DNA from: Leisingera sp. M658
GTDB lineage: Bacteria; Pseudomonadota; Alphaproteobacteria; Rhodobacterales; Rhodobacteraceae
Assembly (NCBI RefSeq): GCF_025144145.1
Contig: NZ_CP083546.1
Coordinates: 2,000,501 to 2,064,500 of the forward strand
Direction: 5' to 3'
DNA: 64,000 nt
The stretch's first letter is position 1. Every line of letters starts with the position of its first letter. The position numbers and the translations under genes are program-made. Positions 28,391-35,986 of the stretch are shown one piece after another. The notes below the pieces were generated by a model. It was not told the DNA's origin and did not search any database. It saw only the letters and a list, made by a program, of their open reading frames with translations.

Positions 28391-28524
28391 CGGCAACTTT
28401 CCCTCGGCTGAATGAAACTGACGCCACTGTGCCATGCTGCAGATGCAAAAGAAACGCGTAAGACAGCGGATCGCCCCTTGCAACGCAGGGGCATTTCCCG
28501 TCAGAGGCAGTGTGGAAACGTCCG

Positions 28525-28553
28525 AAAAAAAACGCCCGCACAAGGCGGGCGTT
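28525..28553 (-). terminator. Rho-independent terminator with no upstream gene on its strand
   Basis: On the minus strand aacgcccgc (28553-28545) pairs with gcgggcgtt (28539-28531) around a 5-base loop and is followed by eight T residues (28532-28525). The nearest gene to its left, bdhA, starts downstream of it, and the gene to its right is on the other strand, so it must end a short transcript of its own. Confidence 0.85.
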
Positions 28554-28599
28554 AGTTATTGAGGCAGGTTTCATACAGGCAAGAAACCTATCGAGCAGT
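28525..28599 (-). ncRNA. Candidate small RNA of about 75 nt
   Basis: A predicted minus-strand transcript from about 28599 to 28525 has a good promoter (28606-28634), an internal hairpin with 7-bp arms (aggtttc 28589-28583 with gaaacct 28572-28566, loop TTGCCTGTAT), a single-stranded linker CTGCCTCAATAACT, and a strong terminator. No open frame of note is present. The CCTG and CCTGCCTC stretches could pair with ribosome binding sites, as in trans-acting regulators, and hfq is present in this genome. I do not recognise it as a known Rfam family. The rest of the gap (28391-28524, leader of bdhA) shows nothing I can name. Confidence 0.6.
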
Positions 28600-28605
28600 G
28601 ACCTC

Positions 28606-28634
28606 TTTATAAGCAATTTCCGGCTTTCGTCCAA
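28606..28634 (-). promoter_or_regulatory. Promoter of the candidate small RNA
   Basis: On the minus strand TTGGAC (28634-28629) and TATAAA (28611-28606) are separated by exactly 17 bases, a near-consensus sigma-70 promoter. The expected start point is about 28599. Confidence 0.7.
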
Positions 28635-28708
28635 GCTAAAAGTTTGAAAAGACGAAAAAGCGCACTTAGCGTGCAGAAGCAAGAAAATAAGGGCAGAGCG
28701 GGATTGTT

Positions 28709-30532
28709 GTGAAACTGCGAAAAGAAAATTTCCTGAATCCCGGTGCAGCACTGGCCGGAATCACCTTGGCTTTTGCTGCGAATTTTGCGCAGGCAGAATC
28801 AGGTCATGGCATAGCTATGTATGGGGCGCCTGCGCTGCCACCCGATTTTGTGTCTTTACCCTATGCCAACCCCGATGCGCCCAAAGGCGGCAAGGTGGTT
28901 TTCGGCAATACCGGCGGCTTTGACTCGCTGAACCCGTTCACCCTTAAGGGGACCGCGCCGTGGCAGCTGAGGTTCTGGGGATACGAGAGCCTGATGGGCC
29001 GCTCCTGGGATGAGCCGTTCACGCTTTACGGTCTTTTGGCCGAATCGATTGAGGTCCCCGAGGACCGCTCCTGGGTCGAATTCACCCTCCGTGAGGAAGC
29101 GCGATTCTCTGATGGCAGCCCGGTGACGGTGGAAGACGTGCTGTGGTCTTATGAAACCCTGGGCACCAAGGGCCACCCGCGCTATCGCGGTTTCTGGACC
29201 AAGGTGGAGCGGATTGAACAGACCGGACCGCGCAGCCTGCGCCTGACCTTCAATGCCAAAGACCGCGAGCTGGCGCTGATCGCCGGAATGCGTCCGATCC
29301 TAAAGAAGGCGCAATGGCAGGACAGGGAGTTCGGTGCCGATGACCTGCCCGGCGCCCCGATTGGCACCGGCGCTTATGTGGTCAAGAATTTCGAACCCGG
29401 CCGTTTCGTTACCCTGTCCAGAAACCCGGACTATTGGGGCAAAGACTTGCCCTTTCGGCGCGGTACCGGGAACTTTGACGAACTGCGGCTGGATTTCTTT
29501 GGCGATGCAACCGTGCTGTTTGAGGCCTTCAAGGCAGGCGAGCTGAGCGCGGTGCGCGAATTCAATGCGGACAAATGGGACAGCGTCTATAACTTCCCGG
29601 CCGTGACCCGCGGCGATGTGATCAAAAGCGAAATCCCGCATCAGCGCCCCTCCGGCATGACCGGGCTGGTGATGAACAGCCGCCGCGCCCCGCTGGATGA
29701 CTGGCGGGTGCGCGAGGCGCTGCTGCTGGCGTTCAATTTCGAATACATCAACGGCACCGTGACCGGCGGCGTGCAACCGCGGATCACCTCTTACTTCTCG
29801 GGATCCGGGCTTGGCATGCTGCCCGGCGCAGCTGCCGGCCAGGTCCGCACACTGCTTGCCCCGTTTGCAGACACGCTGTTGCCCGGGACGCTGGAAGGCT
29901 ACGCGCTGCCGCAAGGCGATGGCAGCAAGCGCAACCGCAGAAATCTGCGCAAGGCGATGAAACTGCTGGCCGATGCAGGATGGAGCGTCACAGACGGCGT
30001 GCTGCGCAAGAACAATGGTACGCCATTGGAATTCACCGTTCTGATCCGCCAAGGCGACGGCGAGATGAAGACCATCACTGAAATCTATGCGCGCGCACTG
30101 GAGCGGTTGGGCATATCCCTAACGGCGGAAACCGTCGATAATGCCCAGTATGTCGAACGCCAGAGCGCTTATGATTTCGATCTCACCCGTTACCGCCGGG
30201 AGTTGTCGCTAAGCCCCGGCAACGAACAGCGCTATTACTGGGGCAGCGAGGGCGTCAGCCAGCCCGGCAGCCGCAACCTGATGGGCATGGACAGCCCGGC
30301 TGCCGAAGCGATGATCGATGCCATGCTGACAGCAAAGGACCCTGAGGATTTCACCGCCGCCGTGCGGGCGCTGGACCGGGTTCTGACCGCGGGACGCTAT
30401 GTCATTCCATTCTGGCGGTTCGATGCGGGGCGGATCGCCCATGTCAAGGAAATGCGGTTCCCGGAATACCTGCCGATCTATGGCGACCGGACCGGATTCA
30501 TGCCGGATGTCTGGTGGTATCAATCAGACTGA
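28709..30532 (+). CDS. ABC transporter solute-binding protein, family 5 (YejA-like)
   Basis: A periplasmic binding protein for peptides or similar ligands, 607 residues, with a signal peptide ending near residue 30 (FAANFAQAES). The family 5 pattern is clear: GGKVVFGNTGGFDSLNPFTLKG, the FSDGSPVTVEDVLWSYETL block, and GTGAYVV. The HGIAMYGAPALPPDF opening is that of the YejA group, known for microcin C and oligopeptide uptake. No permease or ATPase gene is adjacent, so it is an orphan here. It starts with GTG 28709 and its promoter shares the gap with the small RNA candidate. Ligand unknown. Confidence 0.92.
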   Translation: MKLRKENFLNPGAALAGITLAFAANFAQAESGHGIAMYGAPALPPDFVSLPYANPDAPKGGKVVFGNTGGFDSLNPFTLKGTAPWQLRFWGYESLMGRSWDEPFTLYGLLAESIEVPEDRSWVEFTLREEARFSDGSPVTVEDVLWSYETLGTKGHPRYRGFWTKVERIEQTGPRSLRLTFNAKDRELALIAGMRPILKKAQWQDREFGADDLPGAPIGTGAYVVKNFEPGRFVTLSRNPDYWGKDLPFRRGTGNFDELRLDFFGDATVLFEAFKAGELSAVREFNADKWDSVYNFPAVTRGDVIKSEIPHQRPSGMTGLVMNSRRAPLDDWRVREALLLAFNFEYINGTVTGGVQPRITSYFSGSGLGMLPGAAAGQVRTLLAPFADTLLPGTLEGYALPQGDGSKRNRRNLRKAMKLLADAGWSVTDGVLRKNNGTPLEFTVLIRQGDGEMKTITEIYARALERLGISLTAETVDNAQYVERQSAYDFDLTRYRRELSLSPGNEQRYYWGSEGVSQPGSRNLMGMDSPAAEAMIDAMLTAKDPEDFTAAVRALDRVLTAGRYVIPFWRFDAGRIAHVKEMRFPEYLPIYGDRTGFMPDVWWYQSD

Positions 30533-30566
30533 GGCGCTGACCAGCGGCTGCCCATAGACGGGGCAG

Positions 30567-30610
30567 TTGACTTACGGCTTATAATTCCATATTTCCCGAA
30601 ATATGGAATT
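30567..30610 (+). promoter_or_regulatory. Promoter and ArsR operator overlapping the start codon of the arsenic operon
   Basis: A perfect inverted repeat, aattccatattt (30583-30594) and aaatatggaatt (30599-30610), separated by cccg, covers the start codon ATG at 30603. TTGACT (30567-30572) with 17 bases to TATTTC (30590-30595) gives a promoter inside the operator, starting transcription near the ATG. A TATAAT at 30580-30585 is an alternative -10 but lacks a matching -35. No ribosome binding site precedes the ATG. The repeat is well placed for autorepression by the encoded ArsR domain. Confidence 0.7.
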
Positions 30611-31436
30611 AGACATCACAGATAAGCTCAGCGCCCTTGCACATCCGAACCGTCTGGCCCTGTTCCGCCTGTTGATGCGGCGCTATCCGGACGCTGTTCC
30701 AGCGGGCGAGATTGCCTCGGCGCTGGACTTCAAGCCCAACACGGCTTCTGCTTACCTGTCAGTCCTGAAACAGGCCGGGCTGATCAGCCAGCACCGGACC
30801 GGAACTTCGCTGATGTACACCGCCGATCTGCCTGGCTTGCGCGGTCTGTTTGATGACCTGCTGACAGGCTGCTGCCAGAACCGGCCCGATATCTGCAGCC
30901 CTTTCACGAATGAAGAAAGGGCCATGCCGACGGTTGAGCACCCGTTTAACGTTCTGTTCATCTGTACTGGCAATTCCGCCCGGTCGCTGCTTGCCGAGGC
31001 CATTTTAAACCAATCCGGCGAAGGCAAGTTTCGCGCCTATTCGGCTGGCACTCTGCCCTCGTCCGGTCCGCGCCCCGAGGTGGCGTCCCTGCTGTTGGCC
31101 AAGGGCTATGACACCAGCGCGCTGCATTCCAAGGATCTGGTCGAATTTTCAGCCCCGGATGCACCAAGCATGGATTTCATCTTCACCGTCTGCGACCACG
31201 CCGCCAATGAGGAATGCCCGGCCTGGCCCGGCCAGCCGATGAGCGCCCACTGGGGGATGGCAGATCCGGTCAAGGCGACAGGCACCGACGCCGAACGGCA
31301 CCTGGCCTTTCAGCAGGCCTACGGGTTGCTGCGCAATCGGATCAAAGCCTTTGCGGCGCTGCCCTTTGAAACGCTCGACCGCCTGTCGCTTCAGCATCAG
31401 GTTGACGGCATCGGCCGCGTAAATTCTTCCGACTAA
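30603..31436 (+). CDS. ArsR regulator fused to arsenate reductase (LMW phosphatase type)
   Basis: Residues 1-85 are a winged-helix ArsR repressor (ALAHPNRLALFRLL, FKPNTASAYLSVLKQAGLI). Cysteines C90, C91 and C98 just after it (GCCQNRPDIC) are placed to bind As(III) and release DNA. Residues 116-265 are a low-molecular-weight phosphatase-type arsenate reductase with the loop C121-TGNSAR-127, which reduces arsenate to arsenite. The fusion joins the sensor to the enzyme that makes its inducer. 277 residues. It leads an operon with a second arsC and an aquaglyceroporin. The mRNA may be leaderless, since no ribosome binding site is present. Such fusions are known but not common. Confidence 0.93.
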   Translation: MELDITDKLSALAHPNRLALFRLLMRRYPDAVPAGEIASALDFKPNTASAYLSVLKQAGLISQHRTGTSLMYTADLPGLRGLFDDLLTGCCQNRPDICSPFTNEERAMPTVEHPFNVLFICTGNSARSLLAEAILNQSGEGKFRAYSAGTLPSSGPRPEVASLLLAKGYDTSALHSKDLVEFSAPDAPSMDFIFTVCDHAANEECPAWPGQPMSAHWGMADPVKATGTDAERHLAFQQAYGLLRNRIKAFAALPFETLDRLSLQHQVDGIGRVNSSD

Positions 31437-31458
31437 CCCAATAGAACGGTCAAAACCC

Positions 31459-31935
31459 ATGAACATTCTTGTCCTCTGCACGGGCAACTCCGCCCGCTCC
31501 ATCCTGCTGGAGTCAATCTTCAACACCCTGGGCTCTGGCCGCATCCGTGCGTTTTCTGCAGGCTCCAACCCCACCGGCGAGGTGCATCCGCAATCGCTGG
31601 TACTGCTGGAGGAACTCGGCCACGATACCGCCGGCGCCCGCTCCAAAAGCTCGGACGAGTTTGCCGTTCAGGGCGCACCGGAAATGGACATGGTGATCAC
31701 CGTCTGCGCCTCAGCCGCGGGCGAAACATGCCCGATCTGGCCCGGCGCGCCGGTCCGCGCCCATTGGGGCGCCGCAGATCCGGCTGCCGCGGACCAGCCC
31801 GAATGGGACACCGCCTTTCGCGCGGCTTATGCCACGCTGGAAAAGCGCGCCAAGGCGCTGCTCGATGTGCCGTTTGAAACCATGAACGCAACCGAGCTGA
31901 CACAGCAGCTTAAGCGGATCGGAGAAATCCAATGA
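31459..31935 (+). CDS. arsC: Arsenate reductase, LMW protein tyrosine phosphatase family
   Basis: A stand-alone 158-residue reductase with the catalytic loop C7-TGNSAR-13 at the N-terminus and the later HWGAADPAA segment, which carries the general acid Asp region. It is clearly related to the C-terminal half of the fusion protein upstream but not close enough to look like a recent copy. A further Cys pair region (VCASAAGETC) matches the resolving cysteines of the thioredoxin/glutaredoxin-linked forms. It starts 22 bases after the fusion gene and overlaps the aquaporin gene by four bases. Confidence 0.92.
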   Translation: MNILVLCTGNSARSILLESIFNTLGSGRIRAFSAGSNPTGEVHPQSLVLLEELGHDTAGARSKSSDEFAVQGAPEMDMVITVCASAAGETCPIWPGAPVRAHWGAADPAAADQPEWDTAFRAAYATLEKRAKALLDVPFETMNATELTQQLKRIGEIQ

Positions 31936-32588
31936 CCGGGCAGAAACTTCTGGCCGAGGGGCTGGGCACAGCCATGCTGCTGGTCGGTGTTGTTGGCTCC
32001 GGGATCATGGCTGAAAACCTGGCCGGAGGAAACGTGGCCCTAGCCCTGCTGGCCAATGCTGTTGCCACCGGCTGCATGCTTTATGCGACCATCACTACCC
32101 TGGGTCCGATTTCAGGCGCCCACTTCAACCCGGCCGTGACCCTTGCCTTCGCCCTGCGCGGCGAACATGAATGGCGTGCGGTGACACCTTACGTTCTGGT
32201 GCAGATCGGAGGCGGAATCCTGGGGGTCTGGGCTTGCCACGCAATGTTTGATCTTGCAGTTTTGCAAAGCTCTGAGACTATGCACCGAACAGGAACAGCG
32301 CAGTGGTTTTCCGAAATCCTGGCCACGTTCGGCCTGTTGTTCGTGATTTTCGGCGGGCTGCGGTCGCGTCCCGATACAGTGCCTGCTCTGGTCGGAATCT
32401 ACATCACCGGAGCCTACTGGTTCACCTCTTCGACCAGCTTTGCCAACCCGGCGGTGACTATTGCCCGCGGCTTCAGCGACACTTTTGCAGGCATCTATCC
32501 GGGGCATATCCCGATGTTCATTGTGATGCAGCTGATTGCGGTTGGAATCGGCCATCTGGTGCTGCCCCGGCTGTTCGCACCGGCCTAA
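31932..32588 (+). CDS. aqpS: Aquaglyceroporin, probable arsenite channel (AqpS-type)
   Basis: A 218-residue MIP-family channel with six hydrophobic segments and both NPA boxes, N66-P-A (HFNPAVT) and N172-P-A (FANPAVT). Its position at the end of an arsR/arsC operon follows Sinorhizobium meliloti, where AqpS lets arsenite made by ArsC leave the cell down its gradient; no arsB or acr3 pump is present here, which supports the same job. ggag lies 7 bases before ATG 31932, and the start overlaps the arsC stop (ATGA). Function by family and context. Confidence 0.9.
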   Translation: MTGQKLLAEGLGTAMLLVGVVGSGIMAENLAGGNVALALLANAVATGCMLYATITTLGPISGAHFNPAVTLAFALRGEHEWRAVTPYVLVQIGGGILGVWACHAMFDLAVLQSSETMHRTGTAQWFSEILATFGLLFVIFGGLRSRPDTVPALVGIYITGAYWFTSSTSFANPAVTIARGFSDTFAGIYPGHIPMFIVMQLIAVGIGHLVLPRLFAPA

Positions 32589-32718
32589 GCGCTGGCAAAA
32601 AACCGCTTAACACGGCGGCCTTGGGCTGATGCCCCGGGGCCGACGTTACGCGACGGCAGAAAAAATGCTAGCATGAGGGTCCAACAACCATAATCAGTTT
32701 GTCAGGGAGGCCCCCCCA

Positions 32719-32949
32719 ATGCCTGTACAGACAGCAGCTGCCAGCTGGATTGACAGGATGCCCCGCATCAAACAGCGCTTTCCGCATCTGAAAGCCAGCA
32801 ACGCGCCGTCACTTGTCGATGACCGGGACAGATTTGTTGCCTATTTGGCCCGCACCCATCATCTCACGCTGAACGAAGCCAGGGAAGAAGTGGACGACTT
32901 CCTGTATATCGAAAGCCTGCTGAGAGAGCTGGACGGGCGGACGCACTAG
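32719..32949 (+). CDS. Hypothetical protein, 76 residues
   Basis: A small, soluble, charged protein (MPVQTAAASWIDRMPRIKQR) with a predicted helical second half (HLTLNEAREEVDDFLYIESL) and no signal peptide, metal motif or membrane segment. cagggagg gives a strong ribosome binding site before ATG 32719, and the codon use matches the neighbours, which supports a real gene. It lies between the arsenic operon and a convergent regulator gene. Function unknown. Confidence 0.65.
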   Translation: MPVQTAAASWIDRMPRIKQRFPHLKASNAPSLVDDRDRFVAYLARTHHLTLNEAREEVDDFLYIESLLRELDGRTH

Positions 32950-32978
32950 CAGCGCAGCCGCCTTTTGAAGTCCAGGCC

Positions 32979-33602
32979 TCAAGCCAGCGACGTCACCCAA
33001 AGGATCATTGCGTCTTCGGGGCTGACAGATATGACATTATGCCCCATGGCTGCGTCGTAATAGGCGCTGTCACCGCGGCGCATTTCAATCGGCTCGTAGA
33101 ATTCCGTGTAAAGCTTGACCACCCCGGTCAGCACATACAGAAACTCCTCGCCGTCATGGCGCACCCAGCCGTCAAACTCATCCAGCGACCGCGCCCGTAC
33201 CCGCGCCCGGTAGGGCAGCATTTGCTTGCGCGACATACCGTCCGCCAGCAGCTCGTGCTCATATGTTGCGGTGGCATGGGCCGAACCGTCACCGGATTTG
33301 GTCACCGTCATCCGCCCGTTCACCTGGCCGCGCTGCGGCTGGGTAAACAGCTGCGGCACCGAGATCTGCAGGCCCACGGCCAGCTTCTTAAGCGCCTCGT
33401 AAGTCGGTGACATCTGACCGTTTTCGATCTTGGACAAGGTCGAACGCGCCAAACCGGCCTGATTGGCAGCATGTTCCAATGTCCAGTCCCGCGCCTTGCG
33501 CAGTTCGCGCACACGCGCACCCAGGTCCAATGGCTCTGCTGCGTCATCTCCGCCGTTTGCACGGGCGATGGTAATCAGGGACTTCGGGTCACGGCTTGTC
33601 AT
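32979..33602 (-). CDS. XRE-family regulator with C-terminal cupin domain
   Basis: Residues 30-90 form a Cro/CI-type helix-turn-helix (LGARVRELRKARDWTLEHAA, LARSTLSKIENGQMSPTYEAL), and the last 90 residues a small cupin barrel (HDGEEFLYVLTGVVKLYTE) that could bind a metabolite. This PuuR-like architecture usually represses catabolic genes. It is divergent from the acyl-CoA ligase gene over 64 bases and probably controls it. Start taken at ATG 33602 with agag upstream; a GTG at 33608 is an alternative. Confidence 0.88.
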   Translation of the reverse strand: MTSRDPKSLITIARANGGDDAAEPLDLGARVRELRKARDWTLEHAANQAGLARSTLSKIENGQMSPTYEALKKLAVGLQISVPQLFTQPQRGQVNGRMTVTKSGDGSAHATATYEHELLADGMSRKQMLPYRARVRARSLDEFDGWVRHDGEEFLYVLTGVVKLYTEFYEPIEMRRGDSAYYDAAMGHNVISVSPEDAMILWVTSLA

Positions 33603-33666
33603 AGCCACTCTATAAGCCGCACCTGCGCAGCTTGCAACGCAGGACGGCGCGGGCTAGCCAATTGCC

Positions 33667-35172
33667 ATGCTGTCCGTTTTTGATCAGGGGCCTTTTGCGC
33701 CCTGCCCTTCGCCTTTCAACCTCGCGGCCCATGTGCTGCGCCATGCCCATCGGCTGGCGGCCAAGACCGCACTGTCGGTTCTCGCAGGCGATGCCAGCGA
33801 AGACTGGAGCTATGCCCGGCTTGAAGCAGCGGTGCGCGGAACCGGAACAGGGCTGCTTAAAGCGGGATTGCAACCTGGAGATATTGTGCTGATGCGGCTG
33901 GGGAACACGGTTGAGTTTCCCATTGCCTATCTCGGCGCCATTGCCGCCGGATTGGTGCCGGTGCCGACCTCAGCCCAGCTTACAGCGCCGGAAACCGCCC
34001 GGATGATCGCGGATTTGCAACCGGCAGCAGTCCTGCGCGATCCCGAAGTCCCGTGCGCGAGTCACCCGCTTCAGATCAGCACCGCCGACTTGCTGGAAAT
34101 GCACCGTCTGCCTCCCTGCAGCTACGCCCTTGGAGACCCGGACCGCCTCGCCTATGTGGTCTACACCTCCGGCACCAGCGGAAATCCGCGCGCCGTGGCC
34201 CACGCCCACCGGGCTGTTTGGGCGCGGCAGATGATGGTGGATGGCTGGTACGGGCTGACGCAGGATGACCGGCTGATGCATGCCGGTGCTTTCAACTGGA
34301 CCTTCACGCTGGGCACCGGCCTGCTGGATCCTTGGGCGGCGGGTGCAACGGCGCTGATCCCGCAGCCCGGAACCCCGCCTCAGAACCTGCCCGCGCTGCT
34401 GCGCCGCCACCGCGCGACCCTCTTTGCGGCAGCCCCCGGCGTTTACCGGAAACTCCTGCAGTCCGGACCGCTTGAATTGCCGGATTTGCGGCATGGGCTT
34501 TGCGCTGGTGAAAAGCTCTCCCAGCATCTGCGCGCGGCCTGGGAGGCGGCAACAGGCCACAGATTGTTTGAGGCTTTCGGCATGTCGGAATGCTCAACCT
34601 TCATTTCGTCTTCGCCGTCCTGCCCCGCACAGGATGGGTCACTCGGGAAGCCGCAACCCGGACGCAGAACCGCCATTCTGGGCAGCGGCGGACCCGTTCC
34701 CATGGGGGAAGAAGGCACCATCGCCATCCACCGCTCGGACCCGGGGCTGATGATTGGCTATCTGAATGCGCCTGAAGAAACCGCCGCCCGCTATCAGGGG
34801 GATTGGTTCCTGACCGGTGATCAGGGCGCAATGTCGAAGGACGGACAGATCCGCTACCTGGGCCGCGCTGACGACATGATGAATGCGGGCGGCTACCGCG
34901 TGTCCCCGATCGAGGTTGAAACCGCTTTGGCGTCGCATCCCGGCATCACTCAGGCCGGCGCCGCAGCGGTAGAGGTGAAGCCTGAGACCTTCATCATCGC
35001 CGCCTTCTATACCGGTCCCGAAGAGGTGAACGCCGCAGAGCTGCAAGCCTTTGCATCCCAGCGCCTGGCCCGTTACAAGCAGCCCCGCGCTTATGTGTAT
35101 CTTGACGCCCTGCCCGCAGGTGCCAATGGGAAGCTGCTGCGCCGCGCCCTGCCCGCCCTGTTCAAAGGATGA
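33667..35172 (+). CDS. Class I adenylate-forming acyl-CoA synthetase/ligase
   Basis: Activates a carboxylic acid with ATP and then transfers it to CoA. The adenylate loop YTSGTSGNPR, the GMSEC motif, WFLTGDQG, and the C-terminal GKLLRR catalytic Lys are all in place. 501 residues. The layout resembles benzoate-CoA ligase-like and short or medium-chain acid ligases, but the acid cannot be told. It is divergent from the XRE-cupin regulator and overlaps the frame of the oxidoreductase that follows, so they form a small operon. No other catabolic gene is nearby. Confidence 0.9.
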   Translation: MLSVFDQGPFAPCPSPFNLAAHVLRHAHRLAAKTALSVLAGDASEDWSYARLEAAVRGTGTGLLKAGLQPGDIVLMRLGNTVEFPIAYLGAIAAGLVPVPTSAQLTAPETARMIADLQPAAVLRDPEVPCASHPLQISTADLLEMHRLPPCSYALGDPDRLAYVVYTSGTSGNPRAVAHAHRAVWARQMMVDGWYGLTQDDRLMHAGAFNWTFTLGTGLLDPWAAGATALIPQPGTPPQNLPALLRRHRATLFAAAPGVYRKLLQSGPLELPDLRHGLCAGEKLSQHLRAAWEAATGHRLFEAFGMSECSTFISSSPSCPAQDGSLGKPQPGRRTAILGSGGPVPMGEEGTIAIHRSDPGLMIGYLNAPEETAARYQGDWFLTGDQGAMSKDGQIRYLGRADDMMNAGGYRVSPIEVETALASHPGITQAGAAAVEVKPETFIIAAFYTGPEEVNAAELQAFASQRLARYKQPRAYVYLDALPAGANGKLLRRALPALFKG

Positions 35173-35177
35173 CCCAA

Positions 35178-35834
35178 ATGACCACTGTCAAACTCGACAT
35201 CCTGTCGGACCCGATCTGCCCCTGGTGCTATATCGGCAAGACCCATCTGGACAAAGCGCTGGCCGAGGTTCCGGATCATCCCTTTGTCATTGAATGGCAT
35301 CCGTTCCAGCTGAACCCCGACATGCCGCGCGAAGGCATGGACCGGCGCGACTACCTGGAACGCAAGTTCGGCGGCAAGGAGGGCGCGGTGAAAGCCTATG
35401 CGCCAGTGGTGGAGCACGCGGAAAAGGCCGGGCTGACCATCAATTTTGAGGCGATGACGCGCACGCCAAACACGCTGGATGCACACCGGCTGATCCATTG
35501 GGCCGGAATTGAAGGCAAGCAGACCGAGGTGGTGGATGCTTTGTTCCAAGCCTACTTTGTGGACGCCAAGGACATCGGCGACCACACAGTTCTGGCCGGC
35601 GTCGCACGCGAGGCCGGAATGGATGCAGATGTCGCCGCACGCCTGCTGCAAGGCGACAGCGACATTCAGGCCATCCAGGACCGCGACGCCCATTCCCGCA
35701 AGATGGGGGTACGTTCGGTGCCGACCTTCATTGTCGCCAGCCAGCACGCCGTGCCCGGTGCCCAGCCGCCGGAACTGTGGAAGCAGGTGATCGAAGACAT
35801 TCAGCAGCAGCTGAAAGACGCAGAGGCCGAATAA
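35178..35834 (+). CDS. DsbA family oxidoreductase (FrnE-like)
   Basis: A cytoplasmic thioredoxin-fold protein with C14-P-W-C17 (DPICPWCYIG) near the N-terminus, a large helical insertion, and the cis-Pro loop VRSVPTFIV. FrnE-like proteins act as disulfide oxidoreductases or isomerases. There is no signal peptide. ATG 35178 is chosen because aagga lies 8 bases upstream; an ATG at 35169 overlaps the upstream stop but has its binding site too close. 218 residues. It is probably translated with the ligase gene. Confidence 0.9.
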   Translation: MTTVKLDILSDPICPWCYIGKTHLDKALAEVPDHPFVIEWHPFQLNPDMPREGMDRRDYLERKFGGKEGAVKAYAPVVEHAEKAGLTINFEAMTRTPNTLDAHRLIHWAGIEGKQTEVVDALFQAYFVDAKDIGDHTVLAGVAREAGMDADVAARLLQGDSDIQAIQDRDAHSRKMGVRSVPTFIVASQHAVPGAQPPELWKQVIEDIQQQLKDAEAE

Positions 35835-35986
35835 CCTCGCGGCAAATTGCTTAGCATCGCAACAATGCACAGTTTGCTGTGCAGCCGGGCGCTGGCCCGG
35901 TATGCGGATTCGTGATAGCGGAACCGGACAGCTCCCGGACCGGCCTTGTTCCCCGGAAACATCTGAAGAGCTGTTAGAGGTTTCAA

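Noticed and set aside
30567-30585. TTGACT and TATAAT as a -35/-10 pair
   Set aside because: Only 7 bases separate them; the better -10 is TATTTC, 17 bases after TTGACT.
35840-35930. Hairpins gcacag/ctgtgc and ccgggc/gcccgg as a small RNA
   Set aside because: No promoter or T tract nearby; short GC-rich hairpins are expected by chance here.
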